This document shows positions 44,870 to 53,870 of a stretch of DNA of 64,000 bases, piece by piece (the first letter of the stretch is position 1; every line of letters begins with the position of its first letter). The stretch spans positions 1 through 64,000 of the forward strand of contig FOSY01000002.1 in NCBI GenBank assembly GCA_900114405.1. Direction: 5' to 3'. Origin of the DNA: Lachnospiraceae bacterium KH1T2. GTDB taxonomy: Bacteria > Bacillota > Clostridia > Lachnospirales > Lachnospiraceae. The notes beneath the pieces were generated by a model. That model worked only from the letters and a program-made list of their open reading frames with translations. It ran no database searches and was not told the DNA's origin. A program made the translations under genes and the position numbers.

Positions 44870-45350
44870 AAAGGAAACTGAAACTGATCTCGGTCTGGAT
44901 TACCAGGAGATTTTTGAGAAAGTCGCCAGAGAGGTCCTCGAGCAAGAAGGATGCCCTTATGAGGCAGAAATCAGTTTGACATTAGTTGATCCTGAGGTGA
45001 TCAGGTCTACAAATAATGAATTTCGTGGGATTGACCGTGTTACGGATGTTCTTTCATTCCCTTTGATCGAGTACGATACACCGGCCGATTTTACTAATGT
45101 TGAGGAAGACTTTTCTGATTGCTTTAATCCTGAAACAGGAGAGCTTATGTTGGGCGATATTATGATATGCCTTACAAGATGTAAAGAACAGGCAGAAGAG
45201 TATGGTCATTCGGTGATGAGAGAATTTTCTTTTCTTATCGCACATAGTATGCTACACTTACTAGGGTTTGACCATATGGTAGAAGATGAAGCTGAAGTTA
45301 TGTTTGCTAAACAGCGTCAGGCTCTGGATCATCTTGGAATCAAACGTTAA
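44853..45350 (+). CDS. ybeY: Endoribonuclease/rRNA maturation factor YbeY
   Basis: A 165-residue zinc-dependent enzyme required for 16S rRNA 3'-end processing and ribosome quality control. The zinc-binding motif H-X3-H-X5-H is HSMLHLLGFDH near residues 132-142, preceded by RVTDVLSFPL and GDIMICLTR. It overlaps the PgpH-like gene by 17 bases. ATG 44853 follows AAAGGAAGAAAGG at the proper distance. Confidence 0.95.
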   Translation: MTFYVEKETETDLGLDYQEIFEKVAREVLEQEGCPYEAEISLTLVDPEVIRSTNNEFRGIDRVTDVLSFPLIEYDTPADFTNVEEDFSDCFNPETGELMLGDIMICLTRCKEQAEEYGHSVMREFSFLIAHSMLHLLGFDHMVEDEAEVMFAKQRQALDHLGIKR

Positions 45351-45363
45351 TCGGAGGTAAATT

Positions 45364-46545
45364 ATGCACAAGAAAATTCTTTCTGTGCTTGCAGCAGTGG
45401 CTTTTTCGTCTGTATTGTTTCTCACAGCATGTGGAAACGGTTCAGGAAACGCCGGCAATGCAAGCGTAGAGGACGGATCGGAAACTGTTTCAGATCCGAA
45501 TGCTTATTCAAACTTTGAAAATTCAACAAGCTCAAATACCACAATCAATTCGAGCTTACTCACGGCAGAGTATGGTTATGATTCAAGTTATGGAATGCCA
45601 CGAGAGACAGATGGTAATAAAATTCGTAGCTATTTGACAGGTAAGTGGGTCGACAAGTCAATTGGAGAGCGTCGTCCTATTGCGGTAATGCTTAATAATA
45701 TCGAGGCAGCTCAGCCAATGTCAGGGACTTCAAAGGCCGATGTATTTTATGAATGCGTCGTTGAGGGTTCACTTACAAGAATGATGGGAATATTTGAAGA
45801 CTGGGATGATCTTAATAAGATCGGATCAGTAAGAAGCTGTCGTAATTATTTTGTATATTATGCACTTGAGTTTGACTCAATCTATTGTCATTATGGTCAG
45901 TCTGCATATGCTATGCCTCTGCTTAAGCAGGACTTTGTAAACAATCTCAGCGGACTTTCATCAGAAGGTGACACAGTATTTTATCGTACTACAGACCGTG
46001 TAGAGCCTCATAATGCTTATGCTTCTGCAAAGGGCATAAAGAAGGGCATAGAGATGAAGGGATACGATACGAATTACAGCAGTGATTATAAGGGTAAGTT
46101 CACATTCGCTAAAGATGGTGAAACTATCGTTCCTGATTCAGATGATGCATATAAGGCAACACATGTTGAAACTGGATATCTTATAAATAAACCTTGGTTT
46201 GATTATAATGAAAAAGATGGTAAGTATTATCGTTTCCAATATGGAGACAAGCAGGTTGATGGTGAAAATAATGAGCAGCTTGCAGTCGACAATGTAATCC
46301 TTCAGTATTCATCATGGGAACAGGTTGATGACAAGGGTTATCTTGGATTTGACTGTCATTCTGGTGGATATATGACATATATCACACACGGCATGGCTCG
46401 TAACGGTACATGGATTCGTTTCGATGGTGATCAGGGTTCAGTTCGTTACTTCGATTCCGAAGGAAAGGAAATCGTTATTAATCAGGGTAAGACTTGGATT
46501 TGTATAATTCAGGATACCATGGGCGATAAGGTGGTTATAAACTGA
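45364..46545 (+). CDS. DUF3048 (YerB-like) lipoprotein
   Basis: A 393-residue exported lipoprotein with signal peptide and lipobox LTAC (about residue 23), then a low-complexity Ser/Asn/Gly stretch. The two DUF3048 parts follow: RRPIAVMLNNIEAAQPMSG with ADVFYECVVEGSLTRMMGIF and IGSVRSCRNYFVYYALEF, and a C-terminal piece with YDSEGKEIVINQGKTWICII-like ending. The family has no established activity; it is membrane-bound in Firmicutes. CGGAGG precedes the ATG. The flippase gene starts one base after the stop. Confidence 0.87.
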   Translation: MHKKILSVLAAVAFSSVLFLTACGNGSGNAGNASVEDGSETVSDPNAYSNFENSTSSNTTINSSLLTAEYGYDSSYGMPRETDGNKIRSYLTGKWVDKSIGERRPIAVMLNNIEAAQPMSGTSKADVFYECVVEGSLTRMMGIFEDWDDLNKIGSVRSCRNYFVYYALEFDSIYCHYGQSAYAMPLLKQDFVNNLSGLSSEGDTVFYRTTDRVEPHNAYASAKGIKKGIEMKGYDTNYSSDYKGKFTFAKDGETIVPDSDDAYKATHVETGYLINKPWFDYNEKDGKYYRFQYGDKQVDGENNEQLAVDNVILQYSSWEQVDDKGYLGFDCHSGGYMTYITHGMARNGTWIRFDGDQGSVRYFDSEGKEIVINQGKTWICIIQDTMGDKVVIN

Positions 46546-46546
46546 T

Positions 46547-48199
46547 ATGCCTTATAAGAAGAAAAGCAGTAAAGCTAACAATTTTGTAGTGCAGGGTGGT
46601 ATCCTTGCTATTGCGGGTATTCTTACCCGCATTATCGGAATGTTTTATCGCATTCCTGTAACAAATATCATTGGAGATGAAGGAAATGGCTATTATGCAG
46701 CTGCATACCAAATATACAATATCATGCTTCTTATTTCCTCATACAGTCTCCCTCTTGCAATTTCTAAAATTGTTTCTGCAAGATATTCCAAGCAGGAATA
46801 TACAAATTCAGACCGTGTATTCAAAGGCGGTCTGATTTTTGCGTTTATCTCAGGTGGAACGACTTGCTTACTTGTATTCTTTGGAGCGGGATTCCTTGCT
46901 GGAACACTTATGAGCGAACCGATGAGTTCGATCGCTCTTATCATATTTGCCCCTACACTGTTGATAGTCGCGGTTATGGGAGTTGTTAGAGGATATTTTC
47001 AGGGTATGGGAACTATGGTTCCTACGGCACTTTCGCAGATAGTAGAGCAGATAGTTAATGCAATTGTGAGTATTGCAGCAGCAAAAGTTCTTTTTAACTA
47101 TGGAACAAAGGTTGCGGCTCTTTTACACAATGAACATTATGCTCCTGCTTATGGAGCGGCTGGAAGTACTCTGGGTACAAGTTCCGGTGCACTTGCAGGA
47201 CTTATATTATTACTCGTAATGCTTTTGCTTGTGTCTGCCAGATTAAAGAGATATAGGATGGCTGAAGATTATCAGGGAAATGAATCAATGGGAGAAATCG
47301 TTGCCATGATCGTTATGACAGCAATTCCTGTTATTCTTAGTACAGCCATTTATAATATCAGTGATGTTCTCGATAATGGTATTTTTAATAAGATAATGAC
47401 TATAAAAGGTCAGGGTGTTGAAAAGACTGCTATATGGGGAATTTATTCTGGTAAATATAAGTTGATGATGAATGTTCCGATAGCTTTGGCAAATGCTATG
47501 TGTTCGTCTGTAGTACCAACGCTTTCTTCATGTATTGCATCAGATAACATTCGCGGAGCGAAGAGAAAAATATTTACAGCTCTTAGAGTAACGATGCTGA
47601 TTGCGTTCCCATGTGCGGTAGGAATGTCGGTACTTGCGAAGCCAATTCTTTCGATGCTGTTTGCAGGTGATCTCACGCTTGCTGCACAACTTATGCAGGT
47701 AGGAAGTATTTCGATTATTTTTTATTCTATCTCGACACTTTCAAACGGAATCCTTCAGGGAATAAATCATCTGGAACTTCCTGTGAGACATTCAGCTATT
47801 TCGCTTGTTATACATCTTGCAGCGCTTTGGATAATGCTTTATGTATTTAATTGGGGAATTTATGGTGTTGTTTTTGCAAATATCTTATTTGCATTTTTGA
47901 TGTGTATAATGAATCAGTTTTCAATACGAAGATACTTGCACTATAAGCAGGAGTTACCAAGAACATTCATTATTCCAGCGATTTCTTCAGCTGTTATGGG
48001 AATAGTTGTGTTTACGCTTTATAAGTTATTCTCACTTTTTCTGAATAATTTAAGCAGCACTTTCTTCTCAATTATCATTGGCGCGATCGTTTATTTCTTC
48101 TGCATTATCAGACTTCACGGTATTCGCGAAGAAGAAATGAATGAGCTTCCAGGTGGTGCATTTATTGCAAAATTTGCAAGGTTATTTCATTTATTATGA
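46547..48199 (+). CDS. Polysaccharide/lipid II flippase-type MOP exporter (SpoVB/MurJ-like)
   Basis: A 550-residue polytopic protein with about fourteen hydrophobic segments. The N-terminus VVQGGILAIAGILTRIIGMFYRIPV matches SpoVB-type members of the MOP superfamily, and NEGNGYYAAAYQIYNI-like and ISTLSNGILQGINHLELPV blocks follow. These proteins flip lipid-linked cell-wall or polysaccharide precursors. Which lipid is moved is not clear; a role in peptidoglycan is probable. The preceding stop is one base away and the next gene overlaps by four bases. Confidence 0.85.
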   Translation: MPYKKKSSKANNFVVQGGILAIAGILTRIIGMFYRIPVTNIIGDEGNGYYAAAYQIYNIMLLISSYSLPLAISKIVSARYSKQEYTNSDRVFKGGLIFAFISGGTTCLLVFFGAGFLAGTLMSEPMSSIALIIFAPTLLIVAVMGVVRGYFQGMGTMVPTALSQIVEQIVNAIVSIAAAKVLFNYGTKVAALLHNEHYAPAYGAAGSTLGTSSGALAGLILLLVMLLLVSARLKRYRMAEDYQGNESMGEIVAMIVMTAIPVILSTAIYNISDVLDNGIFNKIMTIKGQGVEKTAIWGIYSGKYKLMMNVPIALANAMCSSVVPTLSSCIASDNIRGAKRKIFTALRVTMLIAFPCAVGMSVLAKPILSMLFAGDLTLAAQLMQVGSISIIFYSISTLSNGILQGINHLELPVRHSAISLVIHLAALWIMLYVFNWGIYGVVFANILFAFLMCIMNQFSIRRYLHYKQELPRTFIIPAISSAVMGIVVFTLYKLFSLFLNNLSSTFFSIIIGAIVYFFCIIRLHGIREEEMNELPGGAFIAKFARLFHLL

Positions 48200-49410
48200 T
48201 AAAAATTTGTATTATAGGCGGAGGTGCATCAGGTATGCTGGCAGCAATCAGTGCTGCCAGAGAAGGTGCCTCTGTTACTCTTTTTGAAAAGAATGACCGG
48301 TTGGGTAAAAAAATATTATCAACTGGAAATGGAAAATGTAACTATACGAACGAGGTAATGAATGCCTCATTCTACCATTCTTCGACTGAGAACGGCTTAA
48401 TAGCGGACGTTCTCAGCCGTTTTAGCGAACAGGACACAATACACTTCTTTGAAGGCTTAGGCATTGTCCCAAAAGTAAGAATGCATGGACTTTATCCTAA
48501 TTCAGAGACTGCAGTTTCTATAGTGGATGCTTTAAGATTGGAGATGGAGAATCTCGGAATTAAAGTTTATACTGGGTGCGGTAAGGTAAAAGTCGATAAA
48601 AATGAAAAATCGTTTATTGTACGAGGTGAAAGTTTTGATCGCTGCATTGTTGCAGTTGGCGGTAAAGCTGCGCCTAAAACAGGCTCTGATGGTGATGGAT
48701 ATTTTATTGCCAAGAAGTTTGGGATAGATGTCGTTGATGCTTTGCCGGCTCTTGTACCTCTTAAGTCTGATGCTAATTGGCTTAAAGAAGTTTCCGGGGT
48801 TAGAGCTGCATCTGAACTTTCTTTATACATCAACAATAAATTTATACATAAAAGTATTGGTGAATTACAGCTTACAGATTACGGTATTTCCGGAATATGT
48901 ACGTTTGAACTCTCATCCGAGGCTTCAAAGGCGATTGCGCAAGGTAAAAAATGCTTTATATATATAAATTTTCTTCCGGATCACACGAAGGAAGAAGTTT
49001 TTGAACTTTTGCAAAAAAGAGCAGAAGTCCTTAAGAAAAGAAGTATGGCTGAGTTTTTCATAGGCTTATTTAATTCAAAGCTTAGCAATGTTTTCATAAA
49101 GAAATGTGGAATTAAGGCTGAAACTTCTGTTGAAAAATTGACAGATAAACAATTGATGGGCTTAGCAGATGCAATAACTGCATTATATGTTCCAATCATA
49201 GATACCTGTGGATTTGATAAAGCGCAGACTACAAGTGGTGGAATATCGCTGAATGAGTTGAATAAAAATTTTGAAAGCTGTAAAGTACCCGGTCTTTATT
49301 TCATTGGAGAAGTTACTGATGTAGATGGAATATGCGGAGGATATAATTTACAGTGGGCTTGGGCAGGCGGATTTATCGCCGGAAAGGCAGCAGCTAATGA
49401 TAAAGATTAA
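48196..49410 (+). CDS. FAD-dependent oxidoreductase of the HI0933/YhiN family
   Basis: A 404-residue flavoprotein. The FAD-binding N-terminus is KICIIGGGASGMLAAISAAR followed by NDRLGKKILSTGNGKCNYTN, the mark of the family; the C-terminal end is GEVTDVDGICGGYNLQWAWAGG. The reaction is unknown, and the family is widespread. It overlaps the flippase gene by four bases (ATGA) and the next FAD protein by 14. Confidence 0.88.
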   Translation: MIKICIIGGGASGMLAAISAAREGASVTLFEKNDRLGKKILSTGNGKCNYTNEVMNASFYHSSTENGLIADVLSRFSEQDTIHFFEGLGIVPKVRMHGLYPNSETAVSIVDALRLEMENLGIKVYTGCGKVKVDKNEKSFIVRGESFDRCIVAVGGKAAPKTGSDGDGYFIAKKFGIDVVDALPALVPLKSDANWLKEVSGVRAASELSLYINNKFIHKSIGELQLTDYGISGICTFELSSEASKAIAQGKKCFIYINFLPDHTKEEVFELLQKRAEVLKKRSMAEFFIGLFNSKLSNVFIKKCGIKAETSVEKLTDKQLMGLADAITALYVPIIDTCGFDKAQTTSGGISLNELNKNFESCKVPGLYFIGEVTDVDGICGGYNLQWAWAGGFIAGKAAANDKD

Positions 49411-50998
49411 CCAGATAAGAACACCTGTTGAAGCAGGACCGGCTGACCTTTATAAAAAGGCAGCAAAACTCTTGCGAGTTAAGCCTGATCAGCTTAGTCG
49501 TCTTGTTGTGATGAAAAAATCTATTGATGCAAGACGTAAAAATCAGATTTTATATATTTATTCGATACTAGTACATGCAGAGAGAGAAGCTGAGCTGGTG
49601 AAAAAAGCCAATTCAAGAGACATTTCTATATACGTACCTAAGGACTATCGCATCCCAAGGCTTAAAGATGGCTTGGCAGAGGTAAAACGTCCGATAGTTG
49701 TTGGATTTGGACCTGCAGGGATGTTTGCGTCACTTGTACTTGCGCAGGCTGGTCTTCGTCCGATAGTTATTGAGCGTGGTGCAGATGTTGATACCCGCCA
49801 TGAAAAAGTTGAAACGTTTTGGAATGGTGGAGAATTAGATACAGAGTGTAATGTTCAGTTTGGCGAAGGCGGTGCTGGTACGTTTTCTGACGGAAAGCTT
49901 AATACGCTTGTACATGACGAGAATGGAAGAAATCGTTTTGTCTTAAAAAAGTTTGTAGAATATGGTGCTGATCCTGCAATACTTACGGATGCTAAACCAC
50001 ATATCGGTTCGGATGTTCTTAGGACTGTTGTGAAGAATCTTCGTAAGGAGATGATAAGCTTAGGAGGAGAGATCAGGTTTAATACAAAACTTACAGGTTT
50101 TAAATTTGATGCTTCAGGAAAGGTTTCTGCGGTTGAAGTAAATTCGTGTGAAGATATTGAAACTGACAGAGTCCTTCTGTGTATAGGACATTCTGCAAGG
50201 GATACCTTCGAAATGTTGAATTCCTGTGGTTTAACTATGGAGGCTAAACCTTTTGCTGTTGGTGTTAGAACAGAGCATCTTCAGGATATGATAAACAGAT
50301 CGCAGTATGGCGAAAATTATCGTAAAGATCTTCCTGCTTCACCATATAAAGTTACCGCGAAAGCTAATGACGGAAAAGGCGTGTACTCATTCTGTATGTG
50401 CCCAGGTGGATATGTTGTCAATGCATCAAGTGAAAAAGGGATGCTTGCCACAAATGGTATGAGTAATCATGCCAGAGATTCATTGAATGCAAATTCGGCT
50501 ATCATTGTGACGATATCACCTGAAGATTATCAGGCAAAAGGACCTCTGGATGGTATAAAATTCCAAAGAGAACTTGAAGAAAAAGCATTTAAGGCAGCGA
50601 ATGGTTATCTTCCATATCAAAGGTTTGAGGATTTCGAGAATGACCGTCTTACAGAGAGCTTTGGAAAAGTAAAGCCTTGCTGTAAAGGAAAATATGATTT
50701 TGGAAATTTGCGTGATGTACTACCGGAATTTATTTCTAAAGATATAATTGAAGGAATGCATCAGTTTGCAAAGTATATAAAAGGATTTGATGATGCTGAT
50801 ACATTGCTTTGCGGTGTGGAAAGCAGAACATCTTCGCCGGTTCGTATAAAAAGAGATGAGGTATCAGGCATATCGAATAAAGAAGGAATTTATCCTGTAG
50901 GTGAAGGTGCAGGATATGCAGGTGGTATCATGTCAGCTGCAATGGATGGGCTTAAAACTGTAGAAAGAATCGTGAAAGGTATCAATTATGAAAACTAA
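49397..50998 (+). CDS. FAD-dependent protein, YhfC/uncharacterised dehydrogenase family
   Basis: A 533-residue protein. About 90 N-terminal residues (IKINQIRTPVEAGPADLYKK...) form a family-specific domain; then the FAD fold VVGFGPAGMFASLVLAQAG, RHEKVETFW, and QFGEGGAGTFSDGKLNTL follow, and the C-terminal EGIYPVGEGAGYAGGIMSAAMDG closes the FAD site. The family is common in Firmicutes and Bacteroidetes but I know no reaction; it is often labelled NAD(FAD)-utilising dehydrogenase. Start ATG 49397 gives MIKINQ and sits 14 bases inside the previous gene, behind GGAAAGG; an ATG at 49325 would overlap more. Confidence 0.82.
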   Translation: MIKINQIRTPVEAGPADLYKKAAKLLRVKPDQLSRLVVMKKSIDARRKNQILYIYSILVHAEREAELVKKANSRDISIYVPKDYRIPRLKDGLAEVKRPIVVGFGPAGMFASLVLAQAGLRPIVIERGADVDTRHEKVETFWNGGELDTECNVQFGEGGAGTFSDGKLNTLVHDENGRNRFVLKKFVEYGADPAILTDAKPHIGSDVLRTVVKNLRKEMISLGGEIRFNTKLTGFKFDASGKVSAVEVNSCEDIETDRVLLCIGHSARDTFEMLNSCGLTMEAKPFAVGVRTEHLQDMINRSQYGENYRKDLPASPYKVTAKANDGKGVYSFCMCPGGYVVNASSEKGMLATNGMSNHARDSLNANSAIIVTISPEDYQAKGPLDGIKFQRELEEKAFKAANGYLPYQRFEDFENDRLTESFGKVKPCCKGKYDFGNLRDVLPEFISKDIIEGMHQFAKYIKGFDDADTLLCGVESRTSSPVRIKRDEVSGISNKEGIYPVGEGAGYAGGIMSAAMDGLKTVERIVKGINYEN

Positions 50999-51863
50999 TC
51001 GTGATCTGTCAGGTATTAAGAGAGTTGTTGTTAAAATCGGTTCGTCATCTATTACACATAAGGAGTCGGGAGGAGCTGATCTTATAAGGATAGAAAAGCT
51101 TGTAAGAGAACTTTCGGATCTTCGTAATAGGGGATTTGATGTTATCCTTGTTTCATCCGGAGCTATATCTGTGGGCATAAATGCTGCAGGTATCAAAGAT
51201 CTTTATTATGACGGAAATGGTGATCCTGAGCATCCGGATGAAAAGCTCAGAATCAAGCAGGCAGCAGCTGCTATTGGTCAAGCTCGTCTTATGATGATCT
51301 ATCAGCGTATTTTTGCTGAGTATAATCAGCTTACAGCGCAGGTTCTCATGACAAAGAGAAACGTAAAGAATAACTTAAACAGATTTAATGTAACAAATAC
51401 TTTTGAAGAACTCTTAAATCTTGGCGCGATTCCGGTAGTTAATGAAAATGATTCGATCTCTACCTACGAGATTAAATTTGGTGATAATGATACACTTTCG
51501 GCAATTGTTGCATCAATAACTAAGGCTGATCTGCTGATATTGCTGTCAGATATTGATGGGCTGTATACCAATGATCCAAGAAAAGATCCGGATGCAGAAT
51601 TTATACCGTATATAGATAAGCTTACAGACGAGTACGATGATTTTGCAAAGGGATCAACGGGAAGCAGCGTAGGAACGGGCGGAATGGCAACGAAAATACA
51701 GGCTGCACATATCGCTACTTCATCTGGTGCAAATATGGTGATAGCCAATGCTAAAAATCTTGATGTTATACATGAAATAATTAATGGTGAAAATGTTGGC
51801 ACATGGATAAATGCCAATGCAGATAAAGATTTCTACTTGAGTGATTATTTTGAGGATGATTGA
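50988..51863 (+). CDS. proB: Glutamate 5-kinase
   Basis: A 291-residue amino acid kinase for the first step of proline synthesis. Motifs: VVVKIGSSSITHK at the phosphate loop, VILVSSGAISVGI, VPVVNENDSIS-like VVNENDSISTYEIKFGDND and GTGGMATKIQAAH. The C-terminal PUA domain present in E. coli ProB is absent. proA does not follow; the next gene is for folate metabolism. It overlaps the previous gene by 11 bases and the next by a few. Confidence 0.93.
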   Translation: MKTNRDLSGIKRVVVKIGSSSITHKESGGADLIRIEKLVRELSDLRNRGFDVILVSSGAISVGINAAGIKDLYYDGNGDPEHPDEKLRIKQAAAAIGQARLMMIYQRIFAEYNQLTAQVLMTKRNVKNNLNRFNVTNTFEELLNLGAIPVVNENDSISTYEIKFGDNDTLSAIVASITKADLLILLSDIDGLYTNDPRKDPDAEFIPYIDKLTDEYDDFAKGSTGSSVGTGGMATKIQAAHIATSSGANMVIANAKNLDVIHEIINGENVGTWINANADKDFYLSDYFEDD

Positions 51864-52434
51864 TATAAAGCAGGTGAAGAAGACACTTAGAAAAGAGGTT
51901 CTTGAGCGCAGAGATTCTATTCCGCTTGAAGTGATTTTACAAAAATCAGAAAAAATATATAAAAATCTTTTGAGTGTTAAAGAATTTATCAATGGTAAAA
52001 ATATCGCTTTTTTTGTCGGATATTCTAAGGAAGTTCAGACAAAGGAAATGATCATAAATGAGCTTAAGAGAGGAAAGTCAATTACTATTCCAAGAGTTGA
52101 AAGTAGTGAAAGCATGAGTTTTGTAGAAATTACCTCGTTGGAAAAATTGATTTCTGGTTACAAAGGAATACTTGAACCGGCGAAAGATGCTCCTGTTTGT
52201 GAAACAGAACCGGATGTGATCATTCTTCCAGGAACTGTTTTTGATCGTATGGGTGGTAGAATGGGCTATGGCCGTGGGTATTATGACAGATATTTAGCTG
52301 GATTAAAAACAAGACCAACTCGTATAGCATTGTGTTTTAGTGAGCAGATAGTAGATCGTGTTCCTATGGATGAAAATGATCTTTCGATGGAAATTATCAT
52401 TACAGATAAAGAAGTAATAAAAGTTAAGAATTAA
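51856..52434 (+). CDS. 5-formyltetrahydrofolate cyclo-ligase
   Basis: A 192-residue enzyme turning 5-formyl-THF into 5,10-methenyl-THF with ATP. The C-terminal GYGRGYYDRYLAG with upstream DVIILPGTVFDRMGGRMG is the family signature; LRKEVLERRDSIP opens the protein. ATG 51856 gives the usual start MIDIKQVKK; GTG 51841 is also in frame and neither has an ideal ribosome site, so the first residues are uncertain. Overlap with proB suggests coupling. Confidence 0.92.
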   Translation: MIDIKQVKKTLRKEVLERRDSIPLEVILQKSEKIYKNLLSVKEFINGKNIAFFVGYSKEVQTKEMIINELKRGKSITIPRVESSESMSFVEITSLEKLISGYKGILEPAKDAPVCETEPDVIILPGTVFDRMGGRMGYGRGYYDRYLAGLKTRPTRIALCFSEQIVDRVPMDENDLSMEIIITDKEVIKVKN

Positions 52435-52464
52435 TGTATTAGTGTTTTATGGAGAAATTGTGTT

Positions 52465-53868
52465 ATGAACGAAGCAGAAACAAAAAGACAGTATGAATTT
52501 ATGCAGAAAGCCGCTGAAATTCTTAAAAAGAAGGAAGAAGCGAGAGGAAGAAAGTTTTCATACTTTGTGCAGACTTTTGGATGTCAGATGAACGAACGTG
52601 ACTCGGAAAAACTTGCTGGTATTCTTAAAAAGATAGGATATGAGGAAGCTGAGAAGGAAGAGGAAGCAGATATCGTTCTTTATAATACATGTACTGTCAG
52701 AGATAATGCAGATCAGCGTGTTTTTGGAAGACTTGGTGTGCTTAAAGCTATAAAAAAGAAGAATCCTGATCTTATCATTGGTCTTTGCGGATGCATGATG
52801 CAGGAGCCTACAGTTATTGAGAAGATTCGTGAAAGTTACAAGCATGTTAACCTTATTTTTGGTACGCATAATCTTTTCAAACTTGCGGAGCTTTTGGTAA
52901 GTGTTTATGAATCAGATTCACAGATAATAGATATTTGGAAAGATACAAACGAAATAATTGAAGATCTTCCTGTTGAGCGTAAATTTCCATTTAAGAGCGG
53001 CGTAAATATCATGTTTGGCTGTAATAATTTCTGCAGCTATTGCATAGTTCCTTATGTTCGAGGAAGAGAAAGAAGCCGTGAACCAAAAGATATTATAAGA
53101 GAAATTGAAAATCTCGTTAAAGATGGAGTAAAAGAAGTCATGCTTCTAGGCCAGAATGTTAATTCATATGGCAAGGGACTTGAGCCTAAGATCACATTTG
53201 CAGAACTTCTTGAGGAAGTTGCAAAGATTGATGGACTTGAAAGAATCAGATTTATGTCAAATCATCCTAAAGATCTTTCAGATGATCTTATCAGAGTGAT
53301 GGCTTCAAATGATAAAGTCTGCAAGCATATGCATCTTGCACTTCAGTCAGGAAGTGACAGACTTCTTGAAAAAATGAACAGGCATTATACAAAAGAAAAG
53401 TATCTTGAACTTGTAAAGAAGATGCGTACTGCAATGCCTGATATAGCAATTACAACTGATATCATTGTAGGTTTCCCTGGTGAAACAAAGGAAGACATAG
53501 ATGAAACGATAGATATCGTTAAGAAGGCCGCATTTGATGGTGCATTTACGTTTATTTACTCTAAACGTACAGGTACTCCGGCGGCATCAATGCCTGATCA
53601 ATGTTCGGAAGAGTTTATCAAAGAACAGTTCGACAGAGTTCTTGAAACAGTTCAGGAAACCTCAAAAGAGCAGGCAAAGAGATTTGAAGGCAGAACAGTC
53701 AAGGTTCTTGTCGAAGCACAGAATGACAAGGACCCATCAATGGTAACAGGACGTATGAGCCAGAATCATACAGTTCATTTTAAGGGCAGCAGTGATCTTA
53801 TCGGAAGCATTGTTGATGTGCATCTTGATGAGTGCTGCGGATTCTATTTCATGGGAACACAGGTATAA
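52465..53868 (+). CDS. miaB: tRNA-2-methylthio-N6-dimethylallyladenosine synthase
   Basis: A 467-residue radical-SAM methylthiotransferase that converts i6A37 to ms2i6A37. The UPF0004 domain has QTFGCQMNERDSE, NTCTVRDNADQ and GLCGCMMQ with three cluster cysteines; the radical SAM motif C-X3-C-X2-C is CNNFCSYC; a TRAM domain ends the protein. Its substrate tRNA base is made by MiaA, whose gene lies 4.7 kb downstream. GGAG precedes the ATG. Confidence 0.95.
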   Translation: MNEAETKRQYEFMQKAAEILKKKEEARGRKFSYFVQTFGCQMNERDSEKLAGILKKIGYEEAEKEEEADIVLYNTCTVRDNADQRVFGRLGVLKAIKKKNPDLIIGLCGCMMQEPTVIEKIRESYKHVNLIFGTHNLFKLAELLVSVYESDSQIIDIWKDTNEIIEDLPVERKFPFKSGVNIMFGCNNFCSYCIVPYVRGRERSREPKDIIREIENLVKDGVKEVMLLGQNVNSYGKGLEPKITFAELLEEVAKIDGLERIRFMSNHPKDLSDDLIRVMASNDKVCKHMHLALQSGSDRLLEKMNRHYTKEKYLELVKKMRTAMPDIAITTDIIVGFPGETKEDIDETIDIVKKAAFDGAFTFIYSKRTGTPAASMPDQCSEEFIKEQFDRVLETVQETSKEQAKRFEGRTVKVLVEAQNDKDPSMVTGRMSQNHTVHFKGSSDLIGSIVDVHLDECCGFYFMGTQV

Positions 53869-53870
53869 AA

